DNA from: Flexilinea sp.
GTDB lineage: Bacteria > Chloroflexota > Anaerolineae > Anaerolineales > Anaerolineaceae
Direction: 5' to 3'
Assembly (NCBI GenBank): GCA_026645735.1
Contig: JAPKMT010000016.1
Coordinates: 1 to 59,188, forward strand
Length of the DNA: 59,188 nt
Part shown: positions 51,320 through 59,188 of the stretch, one piece after another
Layout of the letters: every line of letters starts with the position of its first letter
How positions within the stretch are numbered: the stretch's first letter is position 1
Notes under the pieces: model-generated
What the model saw: the letters and a program-made list of their open reading frames with translations, nothing else
What the model was told of the DNA's origin: nothing
Databases searched by the model: none
Program-made: the position numbers and the translations under genes

Positions 51320-54223
51320 CTACTTTTCCAGTTGTCCCTTTTTTTGAAGTATTTCTTTTAAATATTGCCCCGTATAGGAAACATCACTTTTTGCTACTTG
51401 TTCCGGAGTCCCAACAGCAACCACTTCTCCGCCGCGGTCGCCACCTTCCGGGCCAAGATCAATCAGATAATCGGACACTTTAATGATATCCATATTGTGT
51501 TCAATAATAATCACTGAATTGCCCTGATCAACCAATTTCTGCAGCACCAGAATCAAGCGATGTACATCGGCTGCGTGAAGACCGACAGAAGGTTCATCCA
51601 AAACATACAATGTTTTTCCAGTGGCACGTCTTGACAATTCCTTGGATAATTTCACACGCTGCGCTTCACCTCCGGACAGAGTATTTGCGTGTTGACCGAT
51701 TTTGGCGTATCCCATACCAACTTCCTGTAAAAGTTTTAATTTGTTTACAATATTCGGAAAAGCTGAAAAGAATTCAACACCATCATCAATATCCATATCC
51801 AGAATATCTGCAATAGTTTTTCCTTTATATTTTACCTGCAGTGTTTCGTTGTTGTACCGCAAACCGTGGCAAACATCACAAGGCACATAAACATCGGGTA
51901 AAAATTGCATCTCAATTTTTATTTGGCCTTGTCCCTGACAGGTTTCGCACCGGCCGCCATGGACATTGGATGAAAAACGCCCCGGTTTATATCCGCGCAT
52001 CTTACTGTCCGGCAGATCCGAATATAATTTTCGGATTTCATCAAAAACGCCTGTATAGGTTGCCGGATTTGAACGAGGAGTTCGACCAATAGGGGACTGG
52101 TCAATATTAATCACTTTGTCAAGGAATTGGATTCCATTTACTTTTTTAAATTTTCCCGGTGTTGTGTACGCACGATTCAGTTCATGTGCCAATACATTGT
52201 ACAGAATATCATTTAATAATGTGGATTTGCCGCTTCCAGAAACACCTGTAATACAAACCAGCATTCCAAGAGGAATTTTCACAGTGATATTTTTCAGATT
52301 GTTTTGAGTGGCACCAATGATTTCCAGGAAGCGTTGATCAGGTTTTCTTCTTTGCTTCGGGATCGGGACATATTTCCTGCCAGTCAGATAATCACCTGTC
52401 AAAGAATGTCTGCTGGTAAGAATCGCGTCAATAGGACCGGAAGCAATCACTTCCCCCCCTCGCACGCCAGCACCTGGTCCCATGTCAATAATCCAATCGG
52501 CTGTGCGAATCGTCTCCTCATCATGCTCCACAACTAAAACAGTATTTCCGATATCTCTTAGTTGTTTTAGTGTCGTCAATAGTTTCGAATTATCGCGAGC
52601 ATGCAATCCAATCGACGGTTCATCTAATACATACAGTACTCCCATCAATTGTGAACCTATCTGTGTTGCTAAACGGATTCGCTGTGATTCTCCTCCGGAC
52701 AAACTGGATGCTGAACGCTGCAGCGTAAGGTAATCCAATCCCACATTAACAAGAAATTCGAGACGTGAATTAATTTCCTTTAAAATTTTTTCAGCGATGA
52801 TTTGCTGACGGTCTGAAAGGATCGATTGGTCGTTCTTAATTTTTCTTACCCATTGCAACAAAGTATTAATTGCCATTTCCGTAATATCAATGATATTTAA
52901 ACTGTCAATCGTGATAGCCAGTGTTTCCGGTTTCAATCGCTTTCCGTTGCAGACATGGCAAGGCTTGTCAATCATATACTCTGCAATTTTATACCGGATA
53001 AAATCTGAATTTGTTTCATCATAGCGGCGTTTCAGATTCGGAATGATGCCTTCAAAAGGTGCTTGATAGCTCGAAACACGATCGTTTCTGCCAACCAGCT
53101 CCATTTTTAGACTTTTTCCTCCGCTCCCATAGAGTATGACATTCTTTTGTTCTTCAGATAACTCTGAAAAAGGTTTGTCCAAATCGATGGTATATGTTTT
53201 TGCGACAGTTTCTAATTGCTGCCAGTAATATCCATTTTCTGTTTTGGAATGGTTCCATTCTAAAACAGAAATTGCACCTTCATTCAGCGATCGAGATGGA
53301 TCCGGAATAATTAAATTGGGATCTATTTCCTGACGAATTCCCAAACCCTGACACGCGGGACATGCGCCATGTGGCGTGTTAAATGAAAAAGTTCGCGGTT
53401 CAATTTCAGGGATACTGACTCCATGTTCCGGACATGCCAGGAATTCAGAAAATTGCATATCTTCCACAGGTTCCGAAGATAGATTGCAGACAGTAACATA
53501 ACCTTCTCCAACCTTAAGCGCAGTTTCGACCGAATCTGCCAGTCGAGAACGATTGAGACGAGCATTTTCCTCATCGGTATCATGGTGAATCACAATCCGG
53601 TCGACAACTGCTTCAATCGTATGAATTTTATAACGATCGAGATTAATTTCTTCGTCTAAAGAATACACTGTCCCATCGACACGGACACGAATAAATCCGC
53701 TCTTTCGAATTTCCTCTAAAGCTGCCTGATAGGTTCCTTTTCTTGCCCGTACGATAGGAGCAAGAATCAATAACCGGCTTCCTTCCGTTAGCTGTTCAAC
53801 TTTGTTGATTATTTCATCAGATGATTGCTGAACAACTACCCTCCCGCAAATGGGACAATGGGGTGTTCCGATTCGGGCAAAAAGAAGTCGGAGGTAATCA
53901 TAAATCTCTGTTACGGTACCAACGGTAGAGCGCGGATTACGGGAAGTTCCTTTTTGGTCGATTGAAACCGCCGGAGATAATCCCTCTATCGAATCCACAT
54001 CCGGTTTATCCATTTGCCCTAAAAACATGCGTACATAAGAAGATAGAGATTCGACATATCTGCGCTGCCCTTCAGCAAAAATCGTATCAAATGCCAGAGA
54101 AGACTTGCCTGAACCGGATAATCCGGTTATGACAACCAGTTTATCGCGGGGAATATCCACCGAAATGTTTTTTAAATTATTTTCACGTGCCCCGATGACA
54201 CGGATTAAGTGATTATCAATCAT
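51320..54223 (-). CDS. uvrA: Excinuclease ABC subunit A
   Basis: Damage-recognition ATPase of nucleotide excision repair. The 967-residue protein is complete. The N-terminal ATPase half has Walker [15 protein letters not shown], the C-terminal half [13 protein letters not shown], and the two ABC signatures are [16 protein letters not shown] and [16 protein letters not shown]. Zinc modules CPICGRVV and CETCQGQG...CDVCHG are intact. GAGGTT precedes the ATG. It lies at the 3' end of the yebC-ruvC-SpoU-ruvA series but after a 146-base spacer, so it may have its own promoter. uvrB and uvrC are not in the window. Confidence 0.97.
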   Translation of the reverse strand: MIDNHLIRVIGARENNLKNISVDIPRDKLVVITGLSGSGKSSLAFDTIFAEGQRRYVESLSSYVRMFLGQMDKPDVDSIEGLSPAVSIDQKGTSRNPRSTVGTVTEIYDYLRLLFARIGTPHCPICGRVVVQQSSDEIINKVEQLTEGSRLLILAPIVRARKGTYQAALEEIRKSGFIRVRVDGTVYSLDEEINLDRYKIHTIEAVVDRIVIHHDTDEENARLNRSRLADSVETALKVGEGYVTVCNLSSEPVEDMQFSEFLACPEHGVSIPEIEPRTFSFNTPHGACPACQGLGIRQEIDPNLIIPDPSRSLNEGAISVLEWNHSKTENGYYWQQLETVAKTYTIDLDKPFSELSEEQKNVILYGSGGKSLKMELVGRNDRVSSYQAPFEGIIPNLKRRYDETNSDFIRYKIAEYMIDKPCHVCNGKRLKPETLAITIDSLNIIDITEMAINTLLQWVRKIKNDQSILSDRQQIIAEKILKEINSRLEFLVNVGLDYLTLQRSASSLSGGESQRIRLATQIGSQLMGVLYVLDEPSIGLHARDNSKLLTTLKQLRDIGNTVLVVEHDEETIRTADWIIDMGPGAGVRGGEVIASGPIDAILTSRHSLTGDYLTGRKYVPIPKQRRKPDQRFLEIIGATQNNLKNITVKIPLGMLVCITGVSGSGKSTLLNDILYNVLAHELNRAYTTPGKFKKVNGIQFLDKVINIDQSPIGRTPRSNPATYTGVFDEIRKLYSDLPDSKMRGYKPGRFSSNVHGGRCETCQGQGQIKIEMQFLPDVYVPCDVCHGLRYNNETLQVKYKGKTIADILDMDIDDGVEFFSAFPNIVNKLKLLQEVGMGYAKIGQHANTLSGGEAQRVKLSKELSRRATGKTLYVLDEPSVGLHAADVHRLILVLQKLVDQGNSVIIIEHNMDIIKVSDYLIDLGPEGGDRGGEVVAVGTPEQVAKSDVSYTGQYLKEILQKKGQLEK

Positions 54224-54240
54224 TCAACCTCATCTATATC

Positions 54241-54290
54241 AGTAATTCGAAGTTTTTTTTACCGGTTTTTTAAAAAAAGAATGAGAATAA
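54241..54290 (+). repeat. Possible decayed end of the 123-bp repeat
   Basis: CAGTAATTCGAAG at 54241 is an exact match to the terminal repeat and is followed by an A/T-rich stretch (GAATGAGAATAAATGCTGTT) loosely like the long flank. It lies in the spacer between ruvA and uvrA. Confidence 0.4.
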
Positions 54291-54369
54291 ATGCTGTTCT
54301 TCAGTTTTTTCGAGAAGCATATAAATAAAAACCAAATTCCAGTCTTTCAGTTTTTCGAAAGATGCGTCT

Positions 54370-54945
54370 TTATGCCAACGATTGAAGTGCAATTCGAAGC
54401 TTTTCTTCAATAGAATCAGCAGTATTTTTGGGGATCGACTGGACTGCTGCCTGAGCCTGAACAATACTGTATCCCAAAGCTGTTAAGGCTTCAATTACTT
54501 CAAAATCTACCGGTTGGTATGCCTGAAAATCTGAACCTTCTCCAGTACCTGTTATTTTTCCTTGCAATTGGAGGATTATTTTCTGTGCTGTTTTCTTTCC
54601 TACACCTGGAACTCTGGATAGAAAATCTGGTTGTTCCTGGACAACAGCCCTGCGGATGGTATCAACGCCGGCTGATGAAAGTATGTTCAATGCCAACCGT
54701 GGACCTACTCCGCTGACACCCATCAACAGAGAAAAATAGCGAACTTCTTCCTGTGTTTCAAAACCATAAAGAGCCAAAAGGTCTTCCCGAACAATCAGGT
54801 GTGTATGGAGAATCACACGTTGCCCCGGTTCTATAATTGCCAGACAGTTCTGTGTTGTATAAACACGCAACCCAATGCCACCGATGAAAATTACAATGGA
54901 ATCGGATTCTTTTTCTAAAACAGTTCCATCCAGATAGGCAATCAT
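54370..54945 (-). CDS. ruvA: Holliday junction branch migration protein RuvA
   Basis: A 191-residue Holliday-junction-binding protein. Domain I is an OB fold (IAYLDGTVLEKESD). Domain II holds two helix-hairpin-helix motifs (LLMGVSGVGPRLALNILSS near 75 and LSRVPGVGKKTAQKIILQL near 105), and domain III is the C-terminal helical tail (EVIEALTALGYSIVQAQAA) that contacts RuvB. ruvB is not nearby. It overlaps the SpoU methyltransferase gene by four bases (ATGA). Confidence 0.95.
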   Translation of the reverse strand: MIAYLDGTVLEKESDSIVIFIGGIGLRVYTTQNCLAIIEPGQRVILHTHLIVREDLLALYGFETQEEVRYFSLLMGVSGVGPRLALNILSSAGVDTIRRAVVQEQPDFLSRVPGVGKKTAQKIILQLQGKITGTGEGSDFQAYQPVDFEVIEALTALGYSIVQAQAAVQSIPKNTADSIEEKLRIALQSLA

Positions 54946-55751
54946 ATTTCACTCCTGTTGAAATTCTTACGATGAAAATTGTATATTTCATAAAGCATGA
55001 CACCGGTTGCGACAGCCAAATTTAATGAATCACTGCTCTGCATCATCGGAATTCGCACAACGCGATCACAGGCTTTCATCTCGCAATCATTCAAGCCTTG
55101 ACGCTCACTTCCCATTAAAAGGATGATCGGATCTGGATAATCGGTATATGAATAATCTGTTGCCGCTTTGTCGGATGTTCCAGTCAAGTACAAACTAAGT
55201 TTTTTCTTCCAGCTCAGCATGGATTCGAAATCTGTTTTTATAATCTTTTGCGAAAAAATCGCACCCATAGATCCCCGAATAGCATTTATTTCATAGGGGT
55301 TGGTAGTATCTCCTAACAGCAATATGCCGGCACAGGATACCGCGTCTGCAGTCCGAATAATAGTGCCCAGATTTCCTGGATCTGCCACTTCATTTAACGC
55401 AATTACAATTCCCTGATTTACATTGAATTGTTCTAATGGTGTAAAATGCTGTTTCCCAATAGCAGCCAGCCCCTGCGGGTTTTCTTTATGAGAAAAAGAT
55501 TCAAAAACAGTTTTGTTAACTTCCAAAATTTCGATATTTTTGGATCTTGCAACCTCAACAAGCTGTGTTCCGAATTCATTTTTTAGGATTTCAGGGCAGT
55601 AAATGATCGTTTCGATCTCAGAATTTTTTCCGATCGCTTCACCAATGATGCGTATACCTTCCATGTAAAAGACATCGGTTTTTTTCAGAGTTTTCGAATC
55701 TTTCATATTTCGAATCTCTTTAATTCGAGTATTGGATTTACTTGTTATCAT
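54942..55751 (-). CDS. SpoU/TrmH-family RNA 2'-O-methyltransferase
   Basis: A 269-residue methyltransferase. I start it at MITSKSNTRIKEIRNMKD, one base after the ruvC stop; the longer open frame reads into ruvC in another frame. An N-terminal substrate-binding domain (about 1-95) is followed by the trefoil-knot SPOUT fold with EVADPGNLGTIIRTADA near 125, LMGSERQGL near 205 and RIPMMQSSDSLNLAVATGVM (SAM site) near 235. Relatives methylate 23S rRNA. The exact target is not readable from the sequence. Confidence 0.9.
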   Translation of the reverse strand: MITSKSNTRIKEIRNMKDSKTLKKTDVFYMEGIRIIGEAIGKNSEIETIIYCPEILKNEFGTQLVEVARSKNIEILEVNKTVFESFSHKENPQGLAAIGKQHFTPLEQFNVNQGIVIALNEVADPGNLGTIIRTADAVSCAGILLLGDTTNPYEINAIRGSMGAIFSQKIIKTDFESMLSWKKKLSLYLTGTSDKAATDYSYTDYPDPIILLMGSERQGLNDCEMKACDRVVRIPMMQSSDSLNLAVATGVMLYEIYNFHRKNFNRSEI

Positions 55752-55752
55752 C

Positions 55753-56253
55753 TTAATGGAGGCTTTTCTGTAAATCAAAAAACTTACTGCTGTTCGCACA
55801 GCAAATCGCAACTGCCAATGCATCAGCTGCGTCATCCGGTTTTGGAATCCCTGACAGGTTTAAGATTGCCTTCACCATTTGCTGAACTTGCTTTTTCTCA
55901 GCTCCACCATAACCCACAACAGCCTGTTTAACTTCCATTGGTGTAAATTCAGTTATATCCATACCTGCCTGAGCCATGCAAAGTAGAATCACACCACGGG
56001 CTTGTCCGACAGAAATTGCAGTAGTGACATTGGTATGGAAAAACAACTTCTCCACCGCTCCCCTTTCAGGGTGATGGAGAAGAATCTTTTCATTAATTTC
56101 CTGGTAAAGCTGAAGCAGACGATTTTCCATCGCTGTCTTGGCAGGAGTTGAAATCACCCCATAATCAATGACTGAGAGATCCCCATTATCAGCTAAATGA
56201 ATAAATCCATATCCAGTTAGTGCAGTTCCGGGATCAATACCCAAAACAACCAT
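55753..56253 (-). CDS. ruvC: Crossover junction endodeoxyribonuclease RuvC
   Basis: Resolves Holliday junctions in homologous recombination. The 166-residue RNase H-fold protein has the acidic catalytic residues in VLGIDPGTALTGYG (first Asp), GAVEKLFFHTNVTTA (Glu) and PDDAADALAVAICCA (final two Asp), with the DNA-binding KQAVVGYGGAEKKQVQ between. The start is 6 bases downstream of yebC, and the stop is one base before the SpoU methyltransferase start. Confidence 0.96.
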   Translation of the reverse strand: MVVLGIDPGTALTGYGFIHLADNGDLSVIDYGVISTPAKTAMENRLLQLYQEINEKILLHHPERGAVEKLFFHTNVTTAISVGQARGVILLCMAQAGMDITEFTPMEVKQAVVGYGGAEKKQVQQMVKAILNLSGIPKPDDAADALAVAICCANSSKFFDLQKSLH

Positions 56254-56259
56254 GTATTC

Positions 56260-57015
56260 TTATTCTTCGCCTTCCAGAGCAGCCATTGCCTCCTCACTGA
56301 CACTCAGGTTATGGTATACCTGCTGGACATCATCCAGATCTTCCAAAGAATCAACGACACGAAGCACCTGTAAAGTTTCTTCTGTAGATAATTCCATTTC
56401 CTGATTGGGGAAAAATCGAATTTCAGCCTCAGAAACCGGCATATTTGCCGTATAAAATGCATCACTCAGGGATTTGAAATTTTCAATGCTGGCAAACACT
56501 TCGATCCCGTCATCTGTTTCCTGCACATCATCCGCACCTTTTTCCAATCCGAGTTCAAAGATTTTGTCAAAATCAAGTTTTTCACCGGATAACAGAAAAT
56601 ATGCTTTCCTTGAAAACTGCCAGGCTACCGAACCACTTTCGCCTAAACTTCCTCCAGAACGAGAAAGTGCGTGCCTTACCTCAGCCACCGTCCGATTTTT
56701 GTTTTCTGTGACACATTCGATTATGAAAGCAACGCCTTTGGGGCCATAACCTTCATACATCACGTCTTCAAATACAAAACCATCCTTCGATTCTCCAGTA
56801 CCGCGTTTGATTGCTCGATCGATACTGTCTTTCGGCATGTTGCTGCTGCGTGCTTTGTCTACGCAGATTCTCAGCTTAAAGTTCATTGTAGGATCACCGC
56901 CTTCACGTGCTGCGAGCGTGATCTCTTTAGCCAGTTTTGTGAAAACCTGACCTCTTTTTGCGTCGCCGGCGCCCTTCTTGCGTTTAATTGTAGCCCAATG
57001 AGAATGGCCTGACAT
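56260..57015 (-). CDS. yebC: YebC/PmpR-family protein
   Basis: A 251-residue member of the TACO1/YebC family: SGHSHWATIKRKKGAGDAKRG at the N-terminus (partly quoted), RAIKRGTGESKDG, and MYEGYGPKGVAFIIE. Members are described as DNA-binding regulators or as factors relieving ribosome stalling at proline stretches; current evidence favours translation for several. First gene of the ruvC-SpoU-ruvA group, 6 bases before ruvC, a conserved linkage across bacteria. Confidence 0.95.
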   Translation of the reverse strand: MSGHSHWATIKRKKGAGDAKRGQVFTKLAKEITLAAREGGDPTMNFKLRICVDKARSSNMPKDSIDRAIKRGTGESKDGFVFEDVMYEGYGPKGVAFIIECVTENKNRTVAEVRHALSRSGGSLGESGSVAWQFSRKAYFLLSGEKLDFDKIFELGLEKGADDVQETDDGIEVFASIENFKSLSDAFYTANMPVSEAEIRFFPNQEMELSTEETLQVLRVVDSLEDLDDVQQVYHNLSVSEEAMAALEGEE

Positions 57016-57054
57016 ATTTCATTCTCCTTCAAATTAGATTAGTTTCATAAATAG

Positions 57055-57083
57055 AAATGCTCATCAGAGCATTTTTTTATTTT
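57055..57083 (+). terminator. Plus-oriented terminator-like hairpin upstream of yebC
   Basis: AAATGCTC (57055-57062), loop ATCA, GAGCATTT (57067-57074), then TTTTATTTTTT. The T tract is on the plus strand, yet no plus-strand gene precedes it. On the minus strand the tail is only TTTCTATTTAT. Confidence 0.6.
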
Positions 57084-57144
57084 TTGAATTGATATCTGAC
57101 TGCTAAATTATACACTTTTTTTGATAATGTGAAATATTTTCCCA

Positions 57145-57186
57145 CAGTAATTCGAATTTTGGAAAAGCCATTTGAGAAAAAAGAGA
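57145..57186 (+). repeat. Long-flank fragment of the 123-bp repeat
   Basis: CAGTAATTCGAATTTTGG at 57145 then AAAAGCCATTTGAGAAAA matches the first 40 bases of copies A and B with two or three changes. The hairpin and short flank are absent; the fragment ends near GAGAATTA. Confidence 0.7.
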
Positions 57187-57267
57187 ATTATTTCAAATTG
57201 CAGATTTTCCCATAAGGACTATCTTTTTTTCATGACACAGAGAAGACGCCTGAAAAATAATACCGGA

Positions 57268-58035
57268 TTAAATCGATTTCACAACCGGATTAGTGAGGCT
57301 CCCGATACCATCGATTTGTACCTCCACCACATCCCCGGCATCCAAAGGAGCCGTCCCGGCAGGAGTCCCGGTCAGAATGACATCCCCAGGATTCAATGTC
57401 ATGATGGAAGATATGAACGCAAGAAGCGAAGGAATCGGGAAAATCATATCCCGTGTGGAAGCCATTTGTCGCAACTCGGAATTTACTCTGCAAGTCAACA
57501 TGGCGTCCGCCGATTCAAAATCTGTTTCAATCCAGGGCCCTAATGGGCAAAATGTATCAAAACCTTTTGCCCGTGTCCATGTTTCATCTTTTTTTTGTAA
57601 ATCTCTGGCAGTAACATCATTAGCAGCTGTGTAACCAAAAATATAGCTATACGCATCTTCCGGCAAGATCATTTTCGCTTTTTTCCCAATCACAATAGCC
57701 AATTCGCACTCATGTTCCACTTGTTGAGAAATCGCAGGAAGGACAATACCATCTCCCATACCGATGACAGAACTGGGAGGTTTGATAAAAACCGTTGGAA
57801 ATTCGGGGATTGGACGATCAAACTCTCGGGCATGGTCGATGTAATTCCATCCAGCAGCGACAATTTTTCCTGGAATAAGCGGTGACAACAGCTTCACATT
57901 TTGAATTGGTGTATCCGCTTCTAACCTTCGATATTCTGAGAACAGATTCCCTTCGATTTCTCCTACCAGGTTTTCATAAATCCATCCAAATTTTGCTTCG
58001 GTTGCTCCCTGTTTTATAAAACGCACAAATCGCAT
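57268..58035 (-). CDS. Fumarylacetoacetate hydrolase-family protein
   Basis: A 255-residue member of the FAH superfamily, which includes 2-hydroxyhepta-diene-dioate isomerases, acylpyruvases and oxaloacetate decarboxylases. The metal-binding residues are visible in QVEHECELAIVIGKKAK (Glu-x-Glu) and AANDVTARDLQ (Asp), and the C-terminal VILTGTPAGTAPLDAGDVVE is typical. The citrate-lyase product oxaloacetate could be a substrate for some family members, but no link is shown here. Start at ATG 58035. It lies alone between yebC and the corA-like gene, 38 bases downstream of the latter. Confidence 0.85.
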   Translation of the reverse strand: MRFVRFIKQGATEAKFGWIYENLVGEIEGNLFSEYRRLEADTPIQNVKLLSPLIPGKIVAAGWNYIDHAREFDRPIPEFPTVFIKPPSSVIGMGDGIVLPAISQQVEHECELAIVIGKKAKMILPEDAYSYIFGYTAANDVTARDLQKKDETWTRAKGFDTFCPLGPWIETDFESADAMLTCRVNSELRQMASTRDMIFPIPSLLAFISSIMTLNPGDVILTGTPAGTAPLDAGDVVEVQIDGIGSLTNPVVKSI

Positions 58036-58073
58036 GATACACTCCTCATGATACGATATTTATGACAAGCAGA

Positions 58074-59012
58074 TTAAAACCAGTGTTTTTTCTGGAAAAT
58101 TCCAATCGATAGTATTGTCAGTACAATAATGCCGGACAAAATGGAGGGCACAGCCAACGGATGTTCAGCTATATACGATGGAAAATTAACATTCATACCA
58201 AAGAAACTAGAAATGATAGTCGGAATGTTCATAATGATCGTGACCGATGCCAATACTTTCATAACCACATTTAAATTGTTGGAAATCACTGAAGCAAAAG
58301 CATCCATTAACGATGACAAGATGGAACTCGAAATGTTTGTCATGTCAATCGCCTGCGTATTTTCGGTTATGACGTCTTCCAGCAAATCTTCATCTTCTTC
58401 AAACCGCTTGAAGGAATTCAAACGTGAAAGACGCACCAATGTCAATTCATTTTGCTTTAATGCCTGCGCAAAATAAACGTAGCTTTTTTGATATTTTAGC
58501 AGCGTCAGTAATTCAGTATTCTTCATCGATGCATATAATTTGTCTTCCAGGACATCTACCACTTTATTGATATTACGCACATCATCCAAAAATTTCGTCG
58601 TTGTTGTCATCAGCAAGCGGAGTGCAAATCGATTGCGTTTCGTTGTGGAAAGTTTTGCGACTTTTCCGCTGGAAAATTGTTGAATAATATCCGTCGGTTT
58701 GCTGCACACAGTCACGATGTATTTGTCAGCGATGATGATACCCAAAGGGATCGTCACATACGCAATATCTTCTTTTTCACCTTGATAATAAGGAACACGG
58801 ACAATAATCAAGGTTGTCCCATCGTCCTCCTCATCAATACGCGACCGCTCATCAATATCCAGTGAGTATGTTATAAAATCTCTGGGAATTCCTAAATTAC
58901 AAAGCAATTCTTTTTCTTCAGGGGTGGGGTTTATCGCATCGATCCAACTATTTGGAACAGCCTCTCCTAATTTTTCCAGAATGAATTCATTATTTTTATA
59001 ATATGAAAGCAT
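58074..59012 (-). CDS. CorA-family divalent cation transporter
   Basis: A 312-residue transporter. The cytoplasmic funnel domain (about 1-245) includes a long helix rich in charged residues (FEEDEDLLEDVITENTQAID). Two C-terminal membrane helices follow, with the hallmark loop FFGMNVNFP at about 270-278 (the GMN filter). The family transports Mg2+ and sometimes Co2+ or Ni2+ as a pentamer. AGGAGGTGG precedes the ATG. The promoter candidate is at 59058-59086. No magnesium riboswitch is obvious in the 176-base leader that can be seen. Confidence 0.93.
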   Translation of the reverse strand: MLSYYKNNEFILEKLGEAVPNSWIDAINPTPEEKELLCNLGIPRDFITYSLDIDERSRIDEEDDGTTLIIVRVPYYQGEKEDIAYVTIPLGIIIADKYIVTVCSKPTDIIQQFSSGKVAKLSTTKRNRFALRLLMTTTTKFLDDVRNINKVVDVLEDKLYASMKNTELLTLLKYQKSYVYFAQALKQNELTLVRLSRLNSFKRFEEDEDLLEDVITENTQAIDMTNISSSILSSLMDAFASVISNNLNVVMKVLASVTIIMNIPTIISSFFGMNVNFPSYIAEHPLAVPSILSGIIVLTILSIGIFQKKHWF

Positions 59013-59057
59013 CTGCCACCTCCTTCTATGAAAAGTTATTTTTATTCGCTTTTAGCC

Positions 59058-59086
59058 ATTGTATTATTTTACCCATCTGTTGGCAA
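59058..59086 (-). promoter_or_regulatory. Sigma70-type promoter of the CorA-like gene
   Basis: On the minus strand TTGCCA (59081-59086) and TACAAT (59058-59063) are separated by 17 bases, close to consensus. They lie about 46 bases before the ATG at 59012. Confidence 0.6.
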
Positions 59087-59188
59087 ATCGAATAGACCCG
59101 TACGCAGCGATTCCATACAGATTTTTCGATTTTTGAGGCAAAAAATAATTATCAGCAGCATTTTATAATGGTCCGATTTGTTTTTTTT

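Noticed and set aside
1..59188. CRISPR array, IS element or prophage
   Set aside because: No regularly spaced direct repeats, no transposase, integrase or phage gene was found.

Overview
The window looks like chromosome of an anaerobic, fairly AT-rich bacterium, most likely a Chloroflexota (Anaerolineae-type) relative. This is inferred from the surface proteins: lipoproteins with Thr/Pro-rich linkers, LysM domains, M23 peptidase domains carrying a GPHxxW signature, and NBR1-type Ig domains. No phage, IS element, CRISPR array, plasmid function or rRNA operon is visible.

Layout. (1) 1-9.7 kb, minus strand: a citrate lyase operon citD-citE-citF-citX-citC-citG, followed by a YbhJ-type aconitase and an NADP-type isocitrate dehydrogenase. 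An interrupted TGATCA palindrome lies upstream of citD, and a related TTGATCAA palindrome lies upstream of the aconitase gene. (2) 10-19.2 kb: bcp peroxiredoxin, ribosomal protein L25 with its own promoter and a possibly structured leader, the tRNA m1A58 methyltransferase TrmI, a polar amino acid ABC transporter, a large polytopic membrane protein, a histidine phosphatase, a polysaccharide deacetylase lipoprotein and a HIT protein. (3) 19.4-24.7 kb: three tandem paralogous LysM / lysozyme-like / M23 lipoproteins. (4) 24.7-30.9 kb: an Mgl/Rbs-type sugar ABC operon with an esterase, divergent from a ROK regulator, with a candidate operator just downstream of the sugar operon's -10. (5) 31-36.2 kb: tsaD, an M24 peptidase, then coaX-coaBC. 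(6) 36.6-41.9 kb: a DUF4349 lipoprotein, then a MrfA/MrfB-type DNA repair pair in which the helicase carries an inserted HNH domain. (7) 42-50 kb: an orphan ribbon-helix-helix protein, a class IV aminotransferase, a MobA/MocA-like nucleotidyltransferase, SsnA-type aminohydrolase, tRNA-Pro(CGG), a DUF1015 protein, two Ig-domain exported proteins and queG. (8) 50-59 kb, minus strand: a membrane LysM protein, then yebC-ruvC-SpoU methyltransferase-ruvA-uvrA, a fumarylacetoacetase-family enzyme and a CorA-type transporter.

The most striking unexplained structure is a dispersed repeat family. Five intergenic copies are each 123 bp by my boundaries. Each has imperfect terminal inverted repeats (CAGTAATTCGAA...) and a 22-24 bp near-perfect hairpin with a 3-nt loop off-centre. 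Several stem positions differ between copies with both paired bases changed together. Truncated derivatives lie at several other intergenic sites. I know of no named family matching it.

Gene calls rest on recognised protein families and motifs. Small regulatory sites are pattern-based proposals. Several start codons were moved inward from the longest open frame because a ribosome binding site, lipoprotein signal or family start supports the shorter form.
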